From: Acidovorax sp. SUPP3334
GTDB lineage: Bacteria; Pseudomonadota; Gammaproteobacteria; Burkholderiales; Burkholderiaceae_C
Direction of reading: 5' to 3'
DNA: 64,000 bases
NCBI RefSeq assembly: GCF_030159055.1
Contig: NZ_BQXQ01000024.1
Coordinates: forward strand, 1-64,000
Part shown: positions 20,282 through 29,930 of the stretch, in pieces
Layout of the letters: every line of letters begins with the position of its first letter
Position numbering within the stretch: the stretch's first letter is position 1
Position numbers and translations under genes: made by a program
The notes under the pieces: generated by a model
What the model was told of the DNA's origin: nothing
The model's database searches: none
Seen by the model: only the letters and a program-made list of their open reading frames with translations

Positions 20282-21538
20282 ATGAACAACAAGCATCTGC
20301 CCGCCGCAAGGCTGGCCATTCTGGCTGCCGCGGCGCTCTCCTCGCGGCCTGCGGCACCAGCCCCCGGCTGAGCTACACGCCACCCAGCCAGCCCGACCAG
20401 CCCGAAGCCGCCTCCGGCTACACCGAAAAGCCCGGCTGGGCGACGCAGAAGTTCGCCGTCGCTGCCGCCAATCCGCTCGCCAGCGACGCGGGCTACCAGG
20501 TTCTCAAGGCCGGAGGCTCGGCCATCGATGCTGCCATCGCGGTGCAGATGGTGCTCACGCTGGTCGAGCCGCAGTCGAGCGGCATCGGTGGCGGGGCCTT
20601 TCTGCTGCACTCGAGCGGCAGCAAGGTCGAGGCCTACGACGGCCGCGAAACGGCCCCGGCTGCCGCCAATGAAAACCTGTTTCTCGGGCCGGGCGGCAAG
20701 CCGGTCGCTTTCTACGACGGCGTCGTCGGGGGCCGCTCGGTGGGCACGCCCGGCGCGGTGCGCATGCTGGAGCTGGCGCACAAGGAGCACGGCAAGCTGC
20801 CCTGGGCATCGCTGTTCCAGCCGGCCATCCAGTTGGCGGAAAGCGGCTTCAAGGTGAGCCCGCGCCTGAACACGCTGCTGGCCGACGAAAAATACCTGGC
20901 CCAGGACCCGACCGCGCGTGCGTACTTCTTCGACGCAGCCGACAAACCCTGGCCCGTGGGCCATGTGCTCAAGAACCCCGAACTGGCGGCCGTGCTCAAG
21001 GACATCGCTCGCAACGGCTCCAAGGCGCTGCTCGAAGGTGAAGTGGCCCAGGCCATCGTCGCCAAGGTGCAGGGCCACCCGACCAACCCCGGCCGCCTCG
21101 CGCTGGCCGACCTGGCATGCGCAGGGCCAGCCCATCGCCAACCGCATGGAACCCGGCAAGCGCCCGCGCTCTTCGATGGCGCCCACGCTGGTGTTCGACA
21201 AGCAGACCGGCCAGGTGGTGATGAGCGGCGGCAGCCCCGGCGGCGCGCTCATCATCCACTACACGGCCAAGACGCTCTACGGCATCTTCAATTGGGGGTT
21301 GATGCCGCAGCAGGCCATCAACCTGCCCAACTTCGGCTCGCTCAACGGCCCGACGATGCTGGAGGAAAAGCGCTTCCCGCCGGCCACCGTGCAAGCCCTG
21401 CGCGCCCGGGGTGCCGAGGTGCGCGAGATGAACATGACCAGCGGCCTGCAGGCCATCACCCGCGCCGAAGTGCACGGCCAGCCCATGTGGCTGGGCGGCG
21501 CCGACCCGCGCCGCGAAGGCGTGGTGATGGGGCACTGA
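20282..21538 (+). pseudogene. ggt: Gamma-glutamyltransferase remnant (frameshift plus large internal deletion)
   Basis: Decayed gene for periplasmic gamma-glutamyltranspeptidase. The ATG at 20282 opens a lipoprotein leader that goes out of frame at about 20330, where removing two bases from CTCTCCTC would restore ALLAACGTS. The frame then reads a good GGT N-terminal half (about 20340-21115, with SAIDAAIAVQMVLTLVEPQ and GIGGGAFLLH). At about 21115 the sequence jumps, in another frame, to the end of the small subunit (ANRMEPGKRPRSSM to PRREGVVMGH). The missing block, some 250 residues by comparison with the family, includes the autoprocessing site and nucleophilic Thr, so no activity is possible. 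Confidence 0.9.
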
Positions 21539-21651
21539 AAGCCGCCTGCGCGGCAGGCGATCCGCGCCGTGGCCAAGGCATGGAAGAAGAGCACCCGGGC
21601 GGTGCTCTTTTGCAGGGTGGCCGATGCCACCGCCAACGCGGCAGGGAAAGG

Positions 21652-22077
21652 CTATTGCTCGGCGATCACGTCCAGGAACACCAGCGGCTCGGTGCCGGTG
21701 TTGGTCAGCCCGTGCGATTCGCCCTTGCGCACGATGGTCACCTCCCCGGGCTTCACCGGCACGTCCATGCCATCCTTGTCCTTGAACGTGCCGCGACCGG
21801 AGACGATCACGTAGGTGTCCTCGTTGCTGGTGTGCTTGTGGTAGCCGATGGAGTCGCCGGGCTGCAGCGTGAGCCAGCTGATTTCCTTGATGGCCTGGTC
21901 CTTGAGCGCCTTGTCGCGCGTGAAGGCGTATTCGCCCGCCAGCGTGCCCTTGCCGCCGCCCGCCGATTCCTTGTTGGCCTTGAGCAGCGATTCCTTGGGA
22001 TACACCTCGGCCGACGCCGTGGATGCGGCACCCGCCACGGCGAAGGCGGTGGCCAGCAGGCAGAACGTTTTTTTCAT
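21652..22077 (-). CDS. Secreted cupin-domain protein
   Basis: A 141-residue protein with a cleavable signal peptide (MKKTFCLLATAFAVAG, likely cut after ASA at about residue 23) and a single cupin barrel. Cupin motif 1 is GYHKHTSNEDTYVIVSGRG and motif 2 is around KGESHGLTNTG, with the His/Glu residues that usually hold a metal. Secreted small cupins may be isomerases, dioxygenases or sugar binders, and I cannot tell which. I used the ATG at 22077 because the signal peptide begins there. It is transcribed alone, convergent with the ggt remnant. Confidence 0.82.
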   Translation of the reverse strand: MKKTFCLLATAFAVAGAASTASAEVYPKESLLKANKESAGGGKGTLAGEYAFTRDKALKDQAIKEISWLTLQPGDSIGYHKHTSNEDTYVIVSGRGTFKDKDGMDVPVKPGEVTIVRKGESHGLTNTGTEPLVFLDVIAEQ

Positions 22078-22318
22078 GGGTTGTCTCCTCTTTGTCGATG
22101 GATGGCAGCGGGCCGCCGCAGGATGCGCCAAGCCTCTTGTTTCTGCCGCAGCGATCTTATGCGCGGCCGGGCGGAATCCGCAGTGCGGCGCGCCGGCCGG
22201 CATGGATGGGTACGGCGGTTGCGCCGCTTGCCATCGCCCGCGAGCACCGTGCAGGACGGGCGGAAGGACTCGGACAGCACGGACGACCCGGACGCCACAG
22301 GCGCATAGGATCAAAAAA

Positions 22319-22368
22319 GCCTCCAGCGCAATGAATACGCCGGCATGTAGCTATAAAAACAATAGCAA
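22319..22368 (+). repeat. Two-stem dispersed repeat, copy b
   Basis: Contains GCCTCCAGCGC and, exactly 25 bases from the start of AGCGC, GCTAT (22350-22354), a 7-base loop and ATAGC (22362-22366). It ends two bases before the stop of the convergent-side solute-binding gene, between it and the cupin gene. Confidence 0.75.
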
Positions 22369-22369
22369 A

Positions 22370-23128
22370 TCAAACCACTGAGTCACCAGGCGCCTGGGCA
22401 GGGGCCACGGATGCGCCCTGAATCCCGTGCCGTTCCAGCGCCTGCTGCACCAAGCCGCCGGCCTTGGCCTCCTCCAGGAAAGCGTGCAGTACGCCCGCTG
22501 CGGTCGCGCCGCGCCCTTTCGGCAGCCCCATGGCCTGCTGGATGACCATGAAGCGGCCCGGCAGCAGGCGAAGCCCGCCGCCTGCACGCGCGGCGTCTGC
22601 CTGCAACTGCTGCTTGACGCCTGCGGCCACGTCGGCGCCCTCGGCCAGGAAGGTGTCCACCACCGCGGGCGAGGTCGGTGCGCGCACCAAGGTGGCCGCC
22701 TTCAGTTCGCGGCTCAGGTACAGGTCGTAGGCGCTGCCCTTGCCGACGACGATCCGGTGCCCGGGCCGGTCCACCGCTTCGTTGGCCTGCAGCGGTGAGT
22801 CCTCCCGAACGAGGTAGCAGCCTTCGATGAGCACGTACGGCGCCGTGAACGCGATGCCGGCACCCCGCAACGGGTCCACCGCGAAGAAGCCGATGTCGGC
22901 CTGCTCCCGCGTGACGGCCTCCACCGACTTGCCCGCCGCGTCGAACACCGCAAACGCGATCGGAAGGCCCAGGCGATCGGCGAAGGCCCGCGCCAGATCG
23001 ACCGACACGCCCGATGGGTCTTCCCCCGGTGCGCCGGCTTTCGCCAGGATGGGATTGCCCAGGTTGATGGAGGCGCGCAGCACGCCGGTGGGGGCGAAGG
23101 CCTGGAGAACGGCAGGATCGAAGGTCAT
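22370..23128 (-). CDS. Periplasmic-binding-protein-like (SBP family 3) protein without signal peptide
   Basis: A 252-residue protein with the type 3 solute-binding fold used for polar amino acids: GVLRASINLGNPILA at the start, then GVSVDLARAFADRLGLPIAF and RGAGIAFTAPYVLIEGCYLV. The ATG at 23128 gives a protein that begins directly in the domain with no signal peptide, as found in some cytoplasmic or enzyme-like members. The frame stays open upstream through a tetranucleotide tract into the end of the EAL gene, but no export signal appears there either. No ABC permease or ATPase is nearby. The ligand is unknown. Confidence 0.75.
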   Translation of the reverse strand: MTFDPAVLQAFAPTGVLRASINLGNPILAKAGAPGEDPSGVSVDLARAFADRLGLPIAFAVFDAAGKSVEAVTREQADIGFFAVDPLRGAGIAFTAPYVLIEGCYLVREDSPLQANEAVDRPGHRIVVGKGSAYDLYLSRELKAATLVRAPTSPAVVDTFLAEGADVAAGVKQQLQADAARAGGGLRLLPGRFMVIQQAMGLPKGRGATAAGVLHAFLEEAKAGGLVQQALERHGIQGASVAPAQAPGDSVV

Positions 23129-23208
23129 GCGGCAACGCGTTGGTTGGAACGAAGGCCGAGCATCTTTCAAGCGGCGTGCCGTGTAAACCCCTGGCGGGGC
23201 ACTGCCGC

Positions 23209-23244
23209 CGATCGATCGGTCGGTCGGTCGGTCGGTCGGTCGGT
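23209..23244. repeat. Tetranucleotide tract (CGAT)2(CGGT)7
   Basis: Seven perfect CGGT units (23217-23244) preceded by two CGAT units. On the minus strand it begins inside the stop codon of the EAL gene and fills part of the 115-base gap before the solute-binding gene. Tracts of this kind change length by slipped-strand mispairing. Confidence 0.95.
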
Positions 23245-24101
23245 CAGCCTGCGGGCGGATCCCCGTCCGGCCACTGCACTTGTGCCAGGCGCTCCAGCGC
23301 AGGCCGTGCGAACAGATAGCCCTGGAACAGGTGAATGCCCAGCCCGCGCAAGGCCGTGAGTTCCTCGGCGGTTTCGACGCCTTCGGCCAGGGCCTGCACA
23401 TGAAGGGTTTCGCACAGCCCGGCGATGCTGCGCACGATGGCCTGCCGCACCGGGTCGCTGTCGATGCCGCGCACCAGCGCCATGTCGATCTTGAGCAGGT
23501 CGGGCTGAAAATCGGCCAGCAGGTTGAGGCCGGAATACCCGGCGCCGAAATCGTCGATGGCGGTCAGGAAGCCATGGCGGCGGTAGGCACGCAGAATGCC
23601 CTGCAGATGCGCCTTGTCCAGCAGGTTTTCGCGCTCGGCGATCTCGAAGATGATGCGTTCGGTCGGAAAGCCGCAGCGCTGTGCGGCCTGCAACGTGGCG
23701 CGGATGCAGGCCTCGGGCTGGTACACCGCGTTGGGAAGGAAGTTGATGCTCAGGCGGCACGTCATGGCGAGCGATGCCGCCAGCTCGACCGCCTTCACCC
23801 GGCAGGCCTGGTCGAAGGCATAGAGGTTCTGCGGCGTCACCTGATCCAGGATGCTTTGCGCCGAACTGCCGTCCAGGCCCCGCACCAGCGCTTCGTAGGC
23901 GTACACGGTGCGGTCGCGCACATCGACGATGGGCTGAAAAGCCATCGTGAAATCGAAATCCAGCGCTTGGCCATCTCGGCAAGCGGTGCAGGCGGAAGTG
24001 GGAGAGGAAGGCGACTTCATGGCGGCACGGGAGCGGTCGAACGCATAGCTTACGCCCATTTCTGCGGGATCAATCACGATCTGCTCGACCGTGGGCACCA
24101 T
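23244..24101 (-). CDS. EAL-domain cyclic di-GMP phosphodiesterase
   Basis: Degrades cyclic di-GMP. Almost the whole 285-residue product is an EAL domain with its key residues: Glu70 in YAYEALVRG, Asp183-Asp184 in AIDDFGAGYSG, Lys204 in LLKIDMALV and Glu240 in LAEGVET. So it should be active. A short N-terminal stretch holds CTACRDG, a possible metal or redox pair. The start is uncertain: ATGs at 24101, 24059 and 24020 are in frame and none has a clear ribosome site; I took the first that stays close to family length. The stop lies at the edge of a CGGT tract. Confidence 0.86.
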   Translation of the reverse strand: MVPTVEQIVIDPAEMGVSYAFDRSRAAMKSPSSPTSACTACRDGQALDFDFTMAFQPIVDVRDRTVYAYEALVRGLDGSSAQSILDQVTPQNLYAFDQACRVKAVELAASLAMTCRLSINFLPNAVYQPEACIRATLQAAQRCGFPTERIIFEIAERENLLDKAHLQGILRAYRRHGFLTAIDDFGAGYSGLNLLADFQPDLLKIDMALVRGIDSDPVRQAIVRSIAGLCETLHVQALAEGVETAEELTALRGLGIHLFQGYLFARPALERLAQVQWPDGDPPAG

Positions 24102-24232
24102 GGGACGGAGCCGTCTTGCGAGGGATTCAGGCTGCTGGGGCCCGATGCACCGCACCGGGCCACGCCGCGCTCTTCGCTTCTTCTCCCCTCTCTCTTTGTG
24201 TCGGTTGTCGTTCGGTAGCGGTGGCGCTGGCG

Positions 24233-25933
24233 TCAGGCGACCACGTGCACCAGTTGCATCATTCCGAGGTCTTCGTGGTCGAGCGCGTGGCAATGCCAGA
24301 CGAACTGGCCGTGGAAGTCGGTGAAACGCATGCGAAACGTGATGCTCCCCATGGGCGGCACCGGCAGGGTGTCGGCCCAGTAGGGCTGGACGGATTCACC
24401 GTTGACCCGGACCACGTAGCTGTCGTTGACGTGGATGTGGAACGGGTGCGGGTAACCATTCAGGTTCTGGATGGTCCACTCTTGCACCGCGCCCAGGGCC
24501 ACCGTCTGCGTGGCCGTCAGGGACGACTGGAAGGGCGACAGCCGCGCCTGCGGCGAGGCATCGCCCGACGAGAAAACGGTGTCGGTGAAGCCCGCCACGC
24601 CATCGGACAGCGGAATGAACCAGCCCTCGCCGGCCGGAATGGGCCGGGCCAGGCGCTCGCTGGTCTTGGGCTGCACGGCGAGCACCAGGCTGCGCTGCTT
24701 GCCGCCGTGGCTCGCCAGCTCTTCGTCGGTGATGGGCGCGTGCTCGGCGTAGCGCGGCAGGCGCGCGGGCTGGGGCAGCGGGGTGGACAGCGGCGTGCCC
24801 TCCGCCACGATGCGCGCGACGATCTCCTCCTGGGCCTCGCTGGAAGGTGCATTGGACGCGCGCAGGTAGTACGTGCCCGGCACATCGCTGGCCTTCACCA
24901 CGACCGAATGGCGGTTGCCGGGGTACAGCGCATTGCCGGGCCAGTGCGCGTTGTCGAACTGCCCCGAAGTCGCCGCGTTGATGGGCTTGAAACGGCGGTC
25001 GAACACGTTGCCGTCCTTGGCGTAAGCCCACAGCGTATGGCCGTCCAGCACGGGGTTGAACGGGTAGAACGACGCCGTGTTGATGAGGTGCCACTGCTGC
25101 ACTTCGCCCGGCCGCATCACGATGGTGGGCTGGTAGGCCCCGTTGAGCAGAAAGCCCGACGTGGCGGTGCGGATGGAGTCGTAGAACGACTCCGTCTTGC
25201 CATCGCCCGTCAGGTTGACCTTGTGCACATGGATCGCCCGCTCGCGGATGTCCGGCGTGTCGATGAAGGTGTCCTTCGGATCGTGGATGAGGATCGCGCC
25301 GAACATGCCGCTGGAGACCTGCACGTTGGACGAGCCGTGCAGGTGGGGGTGGTACCAGTAGATGCCATTGGTGTGGTCGGCGGGAATGGCCACCTCGTGC
25401 TGGCGGCTGGCGCCGGGCAGCACGCCGGCCTCGGCCATGTCCACCACGTAGTCGCCGAACACGCCGGGCCGGATCTCGCGCGGATCGACGTGCAGGCCGT
25501 GGAAATGCAGATTGGTGCTGTTCTGGTGATTGAGGTAGTCGAGCGACGACTGGCCTTTCACGTTCGCGGGCAACTCGTTGACCAGGCGGATGCGCAGCGT
25601 GTCGCCGGGCTGCAGATGCAGCGTGGGCGCCATGTACTGGCCGTTGAAGCTGCGCAGCGCGGTCTGCACGGTCGTGGCCACGCCGGGGTAGGCGGGCGGC
25701 TGCGCATTCGCGATGCGAAGCGGCTGCGCACCGTAGCGCGCGAACAGGTCCAGGCTGAGCTGGCCGCCGGAGGACGACAGCGCCACGGGCTCGGGCAGCG
25801 TGTCCGCCGTGGGTCCTGCCGAACTGCCGCCGCAACCGGCCAGCGGCGCAATGACGCTGCCCAGAGAAAGGCCGAACATCCACTGCAGGCTGCCGCGCCG
25901 CGTGGGCGCCGTGGTCGATGAAAAATCGGTCAT
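24233..25933 (-). CDS. Tat-exported multicopper oxidase (laccase/CumA-like), probable lipoprotein
   Basis: A 566-residue three-domain multicopper oxidase. All four copper-binding segments are present: NLHFHGLHVD (His143, His145), YWYHPHLHGSS (His195, His197), YPHPFHIHVND, and the C-terminal FVWHCHALDHEDLGMMQ with the type 1 Cys548 flanked by His and an axial Met. The leader combines a twin-arginine motif (TRRGSL) with a lipobox LAGC (residues 31-34), so it may be a Tat-dependent lipoprotein. Likely substrates are Cu(I), Mn(II), phenols or bilirubin; sequence cannot decide. It starts ten bases after the stop of an RCC1-repeat pseudogene. Confidence 0.9.
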   Translation of the reverse strand: MTDFSSTTAPTRRGSLQWMFGLSLGSVIAPLAGCGGSSAGPTADTLPEPVALSSSGGQLSLDLFARYGAQPLRIANAQPPAYPGVATTVQTALRSFNGQYMAPTLHLQPGDTLRIRLVNELPANVKGQSSLDYLNHQNSTNLHFHGLHVDPREIRPGVFGDYVVDMAEAGVLPGASRQHEVAIPADHTNGIYWYHPHLHGSSNVQVSSGMFGAILIHDPKDTFIDTPDIRERAIHVHKVNLTGDGKTESFYDSIRTATSGFLLNGAYQPTIVMRPGEVQQWHLINTASFYPFNPVLDGHTLWAYAKDGNVFDRRFKPINAATSGQFDNAHWPGNALYPGNRHSVVVKASDVPGTYYLRASNAPSSEAQEEIVARIVAEGTPLSTPLPQPARLPRYAEHAPITDEELASHGGKQRSLVLAVQPKTSERLARPIPAGEGWFIPLSDGVAGFTDTVFSSGDASPQARLSPFQSSLTATQTVALGAVQEWTIQNLNGYPHPFHIHVNDSYVVRVNGESVQPYWADTLPVPPMGSITFRMRFTDFHGQFVWHCHALDHEDLGMMQLVHVVA

Positions 25934-25943
25934 GGCGGGGCTT

Positions 25944-26871
25944 TCAGGCGAAGGCGATGGGATGGGGCCGCGCCTGCACGGCGACGGACGGGAAGGCGCC
26001 GCAAGCGGACGAGCGGTTATCGCCCCAGGCGAACAGTCCGGCATCGGTGCGCGCCAGCACGTGGCCCGTGCCAGCGGCCAGCTGCAGCACGCCGCGCAGG
26101 CCCTGCACGCGCAACGGCTTGGCGGAAAAGGCCGCGCCGTCCTGCGCCAGCTGACCCATTCCGTTCCATCCCCAGGCGAACACATCGCCCTGCCGCGACA
26201 GCGCCACCGTATAGAACATGCCCGCATCCACCTGCGCCACCGCGAAACCGGTGCGCACCCGCACGGGCTGGGTGAAATAGCGCCTGGCGCCATCGCCGGC
26301 CTGTCCGTACTGGTTGGAGCCCCAGGCCCAGAGGCGACCCTGCGCATCCACCGCGAAGCTGTGCGTATCGCCCGCCGCGACCTGCACGGCGCGCGCAGGC
26401 AGTTGCACGCGCACGGGCAAGGCGGACTCTTTCAGTGCCCAGTTGCCCATACGCCGCCATGCCCCAGGACCACACCGTGCCGTCGGCCTGCAGCGCGAAT
26501 GCGGCTGCCTCGGTCTGCGCCACCTGAATGGCCGATGCGGGCAGGTCCGCCACACCCACGCGGTCGGCCCCCTGCTCCGGCGACACCACGGGCCGGCAAG
26601 CCACCACGGCGCCGCACTCGCGCACGGCCAGCGTGTGGGAATGCCCATCGTGCACCGCGGCGAACGGCAGGCCCGCGTTCAGCCACTGGGGCTGCGGCTG
26701 CGCGTAGCGGTTGTGGCCGATCTCGGTGGGGCTGGACATGCACAGCTCACCGGGGTAGCCGGGCGGCAGTTGGACGCCGAGCCGCTTGACGCCGCCCCAA
26801 CCGTAGGCTGCACCGTCTGCGGCCAGCGCGATGGACCGGTCCCGGCCGGCGCTCAAGGTGACGAACTTCAT
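25944..26871 (-). pseudogene. RCC1-repeat (beta-propeller) gene, frameshifted
   Basis: Two overlapping frames together encode a seven-bladed RCC1-type propeller. The first starts at 26871 (MKFVTLSAGRDRSIAL) and reads blades with the typical GWG and HSHTLAV signatures, to WSWGMAAYGQLGT at about 26440. The reading then continues one base off as KESALPVRVQLPARAVQVAAGDTHSFAVD and RLWAWGSNQYGQAGDG to the stop at 25944. A single-base insertion or two-base loss near 26440 explains it. Bacterial RCC1 proteins are scaffolds or secreted adhesion-like factors; no signal peptide is visible. A base-calling error is possible. Confidence 0.82.
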
Positions 26872-27082
26872 GGGTAGCGCCCTCGCTGCCAACGTGCCAT
26901 CGCGGATCGAAAGCGCTGTCGATGGAATGCATGGCTTGTCCTTCGGCACGGCCGAACCGTTGATGGGGCGCATGAGGCGTTTCATACGCAGCAAACGGCG
27001 ACCATTTCCACCGCTGCACCGACGAATCGTGACGCTTCGCCCCGCGCGCATCAACTGGGTTGGATCAGGGTTTTTGCACGCC

Positions 27083-27868
27083 ATGTCGACGGCCACGGGC
27101 TCTTCCAAACGTTCTGAGACACCGAGCCTCGTATCGCGGGCAACGGGGCCGACCTGGTCGAGCACGCCAGTCAAGCCATGCATGCCGTTCGCACCGAAGC
27201 GATGTGCCGGCAAGACGGCGCCGATGATTTCGCCCTGTCGCTGATGGCCGAATGCGACTGGGCCACTCGGGACAACCACGAAACCCAGCACATCTCGGCG
27301 GGCATGCTGTACCTGGTGGACTACGCGCGGCCGGTACAGGTGCGTCGCTCCCGCCACCGGAACCTGTCCATCATCCTCTCGCGCAAAAATGGCCGCCACC
27401 TGGCGCGAGGCACCTCGCATGGGGACCGGCGAACGTGCCGTGGCCATCAAGGCCTGTGCCGACATGGCCCTCGCGCTGCTGCAGGCATCGCAGGGCGCCG
27501 GGCTCGAACCCGACGCCGGCCGGTTCGACGACAGCCTTCACCACGCTGCCTGGGGACTGATCCGGCGCCATTGCGGCGATCGGGAGTTCGATGCCGAACG
27601 GCTCGCGGTGCTGCTGGAATGCTCGCGTGCCTCGCTGTACCGCCTGTTCGCCCGCCATGGCGAGGGCGTGGCCTCGGCGATCTGGACCGCCCGGCTGGAA
27701 GCGGCCTGGCAGCAGGTGACGGTCCACGACGGCGCGGGCCTGGCCGCTCGGGCCAGCCTGTCGGACATCGCGCTGCGCTGCGGGTTTTCCGACCCGTCCA
27801 CCTTCCAGCGGATGTTCAAGCGCCGCTTCGGCATGAGCCCGCGCGAGGCGCGCGCTCAAGGGCGCTGA
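27083..27868 (+). pseudogene. AraC-family regulator, broken by frameshifts
   Basis: Remains of an AraC-type transcription factor spread over two frames. A likely start at 27083 (MSTATGSSKRSE) goes out of frame within about 15 codons. The sensor half continues from about 27121 in frame 1 (GADLVEHASQAMHAVRTEAM...SAGMLYLVDYARPVQV). Near 27390 it shifts again, with probable loss of sequence, into the C-terminal DNA-binding half (LAVLLECSRASLYRLFARHG; LSDIALRCGFSDPSTFQRMFKRRFG; SPREAR), which holds the two HTH motifs and ends at 27868. It lies divergent from the RCC1 remnant, which suggests a former regulator-target pair. Confidence 0.82.
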
Positions 27869-27913
27869 CCGCTGCCCGGCGACGGTGTCGGCACCTTGGG
27901 GGACAATCGCAGG

Positions 27914-29908
27914 GTGTCCATCCCCCAGTCGTTCATCCAGGAATTGCTCGCCCGCGTCGATGTGGTCGACATCGTCGGCCGCTACGTGCAGCTCAAGAAG
28001 GGAGGCGCCAACTTCATGGGGCTGTGCCCCTTCCACGGGGAGAAATCGCCCTCGTTCAGCGTCAGCCCGTCCAAACAGTTCTATCACTGCTTCGGCTGCG
28101 GCAAGAACGGCAATGCCATCGGCTTTCTCATGGACCACGCAGGCATGGGCTTCGTGGAAGCCGTTCAGGACCTGGCCCAGCAGGTGGGCCTGCAGGTGCC
28201 GCAGGACGATGTTTCTCCACAAGAGCGCGAGCGGGCCGCCGCACAGCGGCAAAAGCAGGCCACGCTCACGGACGTACTCGAAAAAGCGGTCGAATCCTTT
28301 CGCAAGCACCTGAAAGACTCGCCACGGGCCGTGGGCTATTTCAAGGGGCGCGGCGTCTCCGGCACGGTGGCCAAGCGCTACGGGCTGGGCTACGCGCCCG
28401 AAGGCTGGCGCAATCTGGCCAGCGTGTTTCCCGAATACGACAGCCCGCTGCTGGCCGAAAGCGGCCTGGTCATCGTGAACGAGGAAGACGGCAAGCGCTA
28501 CGACCGTTTTCGGGACCGCGTGATGTTCCCGATCCGCAACGTCAAGGGCGAATGCATCGGTTTCGGCGGGCGCGTGCTGGGCGACGACAAGCCCAAGTAC
28601 CTCAACTCCCCCGAAACCCCCGTCTTCCACAAGGGCCGCGAACTCTACGGCCTGTTCGAGGCGCGCACCGCCATCCGGGAACACGGCTATGCCCTCGTCA
28701 CCGAGGGCTACATGGACGTGGTCGCTCTGGCGCAGCTAGGGTTTCCGAACGCAGTGGCGACACTGGGCACGGCCTGCACGGCCGACCATGTGCACAAGCT
28801 GTTCCGCTTTACCGACACGGTGGTGTTCAGCTTCGACGGCGATGCGGCCGGGCGGCGCGCGGCGCGCAAAGCGCTCGACGGCGCCCTGCCCTACGCCACC
28901 GACACGCGCAGCGTGAAATTTCTGTTTCTGCCGGCCGAGCACGATCCCGACAGCTTCATCCGCGAACATGGCACCGATGCCTTCGCGCGCCATGTGGGCG
29001 AGGCATTGCCGCTCAGCCGGTTCCTGATCGAAGCCGCCCGCGAAAACTGCGACCTGGGCACCGCCGAGGGCCGGGCCCACATGGTGAGCAACGCCAGGCC
29101 TTTGTGGTCCGCCTTGCCCGACGGAGCGCTCAAGCGGCAGCTGCTGACCGAACTAGCCGAACTGGGGCAACTGGATGCCCGCGACCTGTCCGACCTGTGG
29201 AACCAGGCCGCCGCACAGGACGCGAGCCGCCAGGGCGGGGGCGGAGCACACCGGGCGGCCGGTGGCGGCCAGGCGCCTTCGGGCTATGCCGACGAGCCGC
29301 CATGGAGCCACCCGCCGCAGGATGCGGGATGGGCGCCTGCCGGTGAACCGTCCGGCGGCTACGGCTACGCCGCCAAACCGTTTCGCAAAAACAACGGGGA
29401 CTGGAAAGGCAAGGGACGCTGGAACAAGGAAGACGAGCGGCCCATCCAGCCGCGGCTGCCACGCACCCCGGCCGCAAGCCGCACCGACCATGCGGCGCGG
29501 CTTTTGTTGTCGCACATGGAGTTTCTGGAAGAACTGGCGCACGAAGAACATGCCGTGCTGTGCGCCCAGCCGGCGCCGCACGGGCCGCTTTTTACCTGGC
29601 TGGAGGGCCAGTTGCACGAACATGGTCCGCTCGCCTGGGCGGTGCTGCGGGAAAGCCTGCGCGGGCACGAGTGCGAAGCGCTGGCAGAGCGGGTGATGAC
29701 CGGCTCGCATGCCCAGACCGAGGGCGACGTGCAAGAGCTGCGCGCAGAGCTGCGCGACCTGCTCGACCGCATGCTCATCGAGGAGTTCAAGCGCCAGCAG
29801 AGCGCGCTCATCCTTCTCGCGGCGCGCGACCCTGCCGCGCTCGCGCAGTACCAGGTGCTGGAGCAGCGGCTCAAGGCTTTGCGCGGAATTTCGCTCAAAC
29901 CGGCTTGA
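27914..29908 (+). CDS. dnaG: DNA primase
   Basis: Makes RNA primers for replication. The 664-residue protein has the N-terminal zinc-binding CHC2 domain (Cys38, His41, Cys59, Cys62: LCPFHGEKS and [10 protein letters not shown]), the TOPRIM catalytic core ([15 protein letters not shown] and [14 protein letters not shown]) and a C-terminal helicase-binding region, after a Gly/Pro-rich linker at about residues 440-520 that is longer than in E. coli. I chose the GTG at 27914 ([16 protein letters not shown]), which matches the family start; a TTG six codons earlier is also in frame. It precedes rpoD by 253 bases. Confidence 0.96.
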   Translation: MSIPQSFIQELLARVDVVDIVGRYVQLKKGGANFMGLCPFHGEKSPSFSVSPSKQFYHCFGCGKNGNAIGFLMDHAGMGFVEAVQDLAQQVGLQVPQDDVSPQERERAAAQRQKQATLTDVLEKAVESFRKHLKDSPRAVGYFKGRGVSGTVAKRYGLGYAPEGWRNLASVFPEYDSPLLAESGLVIVNEEDGKRYDRFRDRVMFPIRNVKGECIGFGGRVLGDDKPKYLNSPETPVFHKGRELYGLFEARTAIREHGYALVTEGYMDVVALAQLGFPNAVATLGTACTADHVHKLFRFTDTVVFSFDGDAAGRRAARKALDGALPYATDTRSVKFLFLPAEHDPDSFIREHGTDAFARHVGEALPLSRFLIEAARENCDLGTAEGRAHMVSNARPLWSALPDGALKRQLLTELAELGQLDARDLSDLWNQAAAQDASRQGGGGAHRAAGGGQAPSGYADEPPWSHPPQDAGWAPAGEPSGGYGYAAKPFRKNNGDWKGKGRWNKEDERPIQPRLPRTPAASRTDHAARLLLSHMEFLEELAHEEHAVLCAQPAPHGPLFTWLEGQLHEHGPLAWAVLRESLRGHECEALAERVMTGSHAQTEGDVQELRAELRDLLDRMLIEEFKRQQSALILLAARDPAALAQYQVLEQRLKALRGISLKPA

Positions 29909-29930
29909 AAAAACGGCACGCCGCTATAAT
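29905..29930 (+). promoter_or_regulatory. Putative rpoD promoter with consensus -10
   Basis: A perfect TATAAT lies at 29925-29930. The best nearby -35 is TTGAAA at 29905-29910, which contains the dnaG stop codon but leaves only a 14-base spacer; GGCTTG at 29902-29907 would give 17 bases but matches poorly. The -10 is convincing and the -35 is not. Its place predicts an rpoD transcript with a leader of about 225 bases. Confidence 0.5.

Noticed and set aside
23217-23244. Phase-variable reading frame of the EAL gene itself
   Set aside because: The stop codon comes before the CGGT tract, so slippage cannot change the EAL protein.
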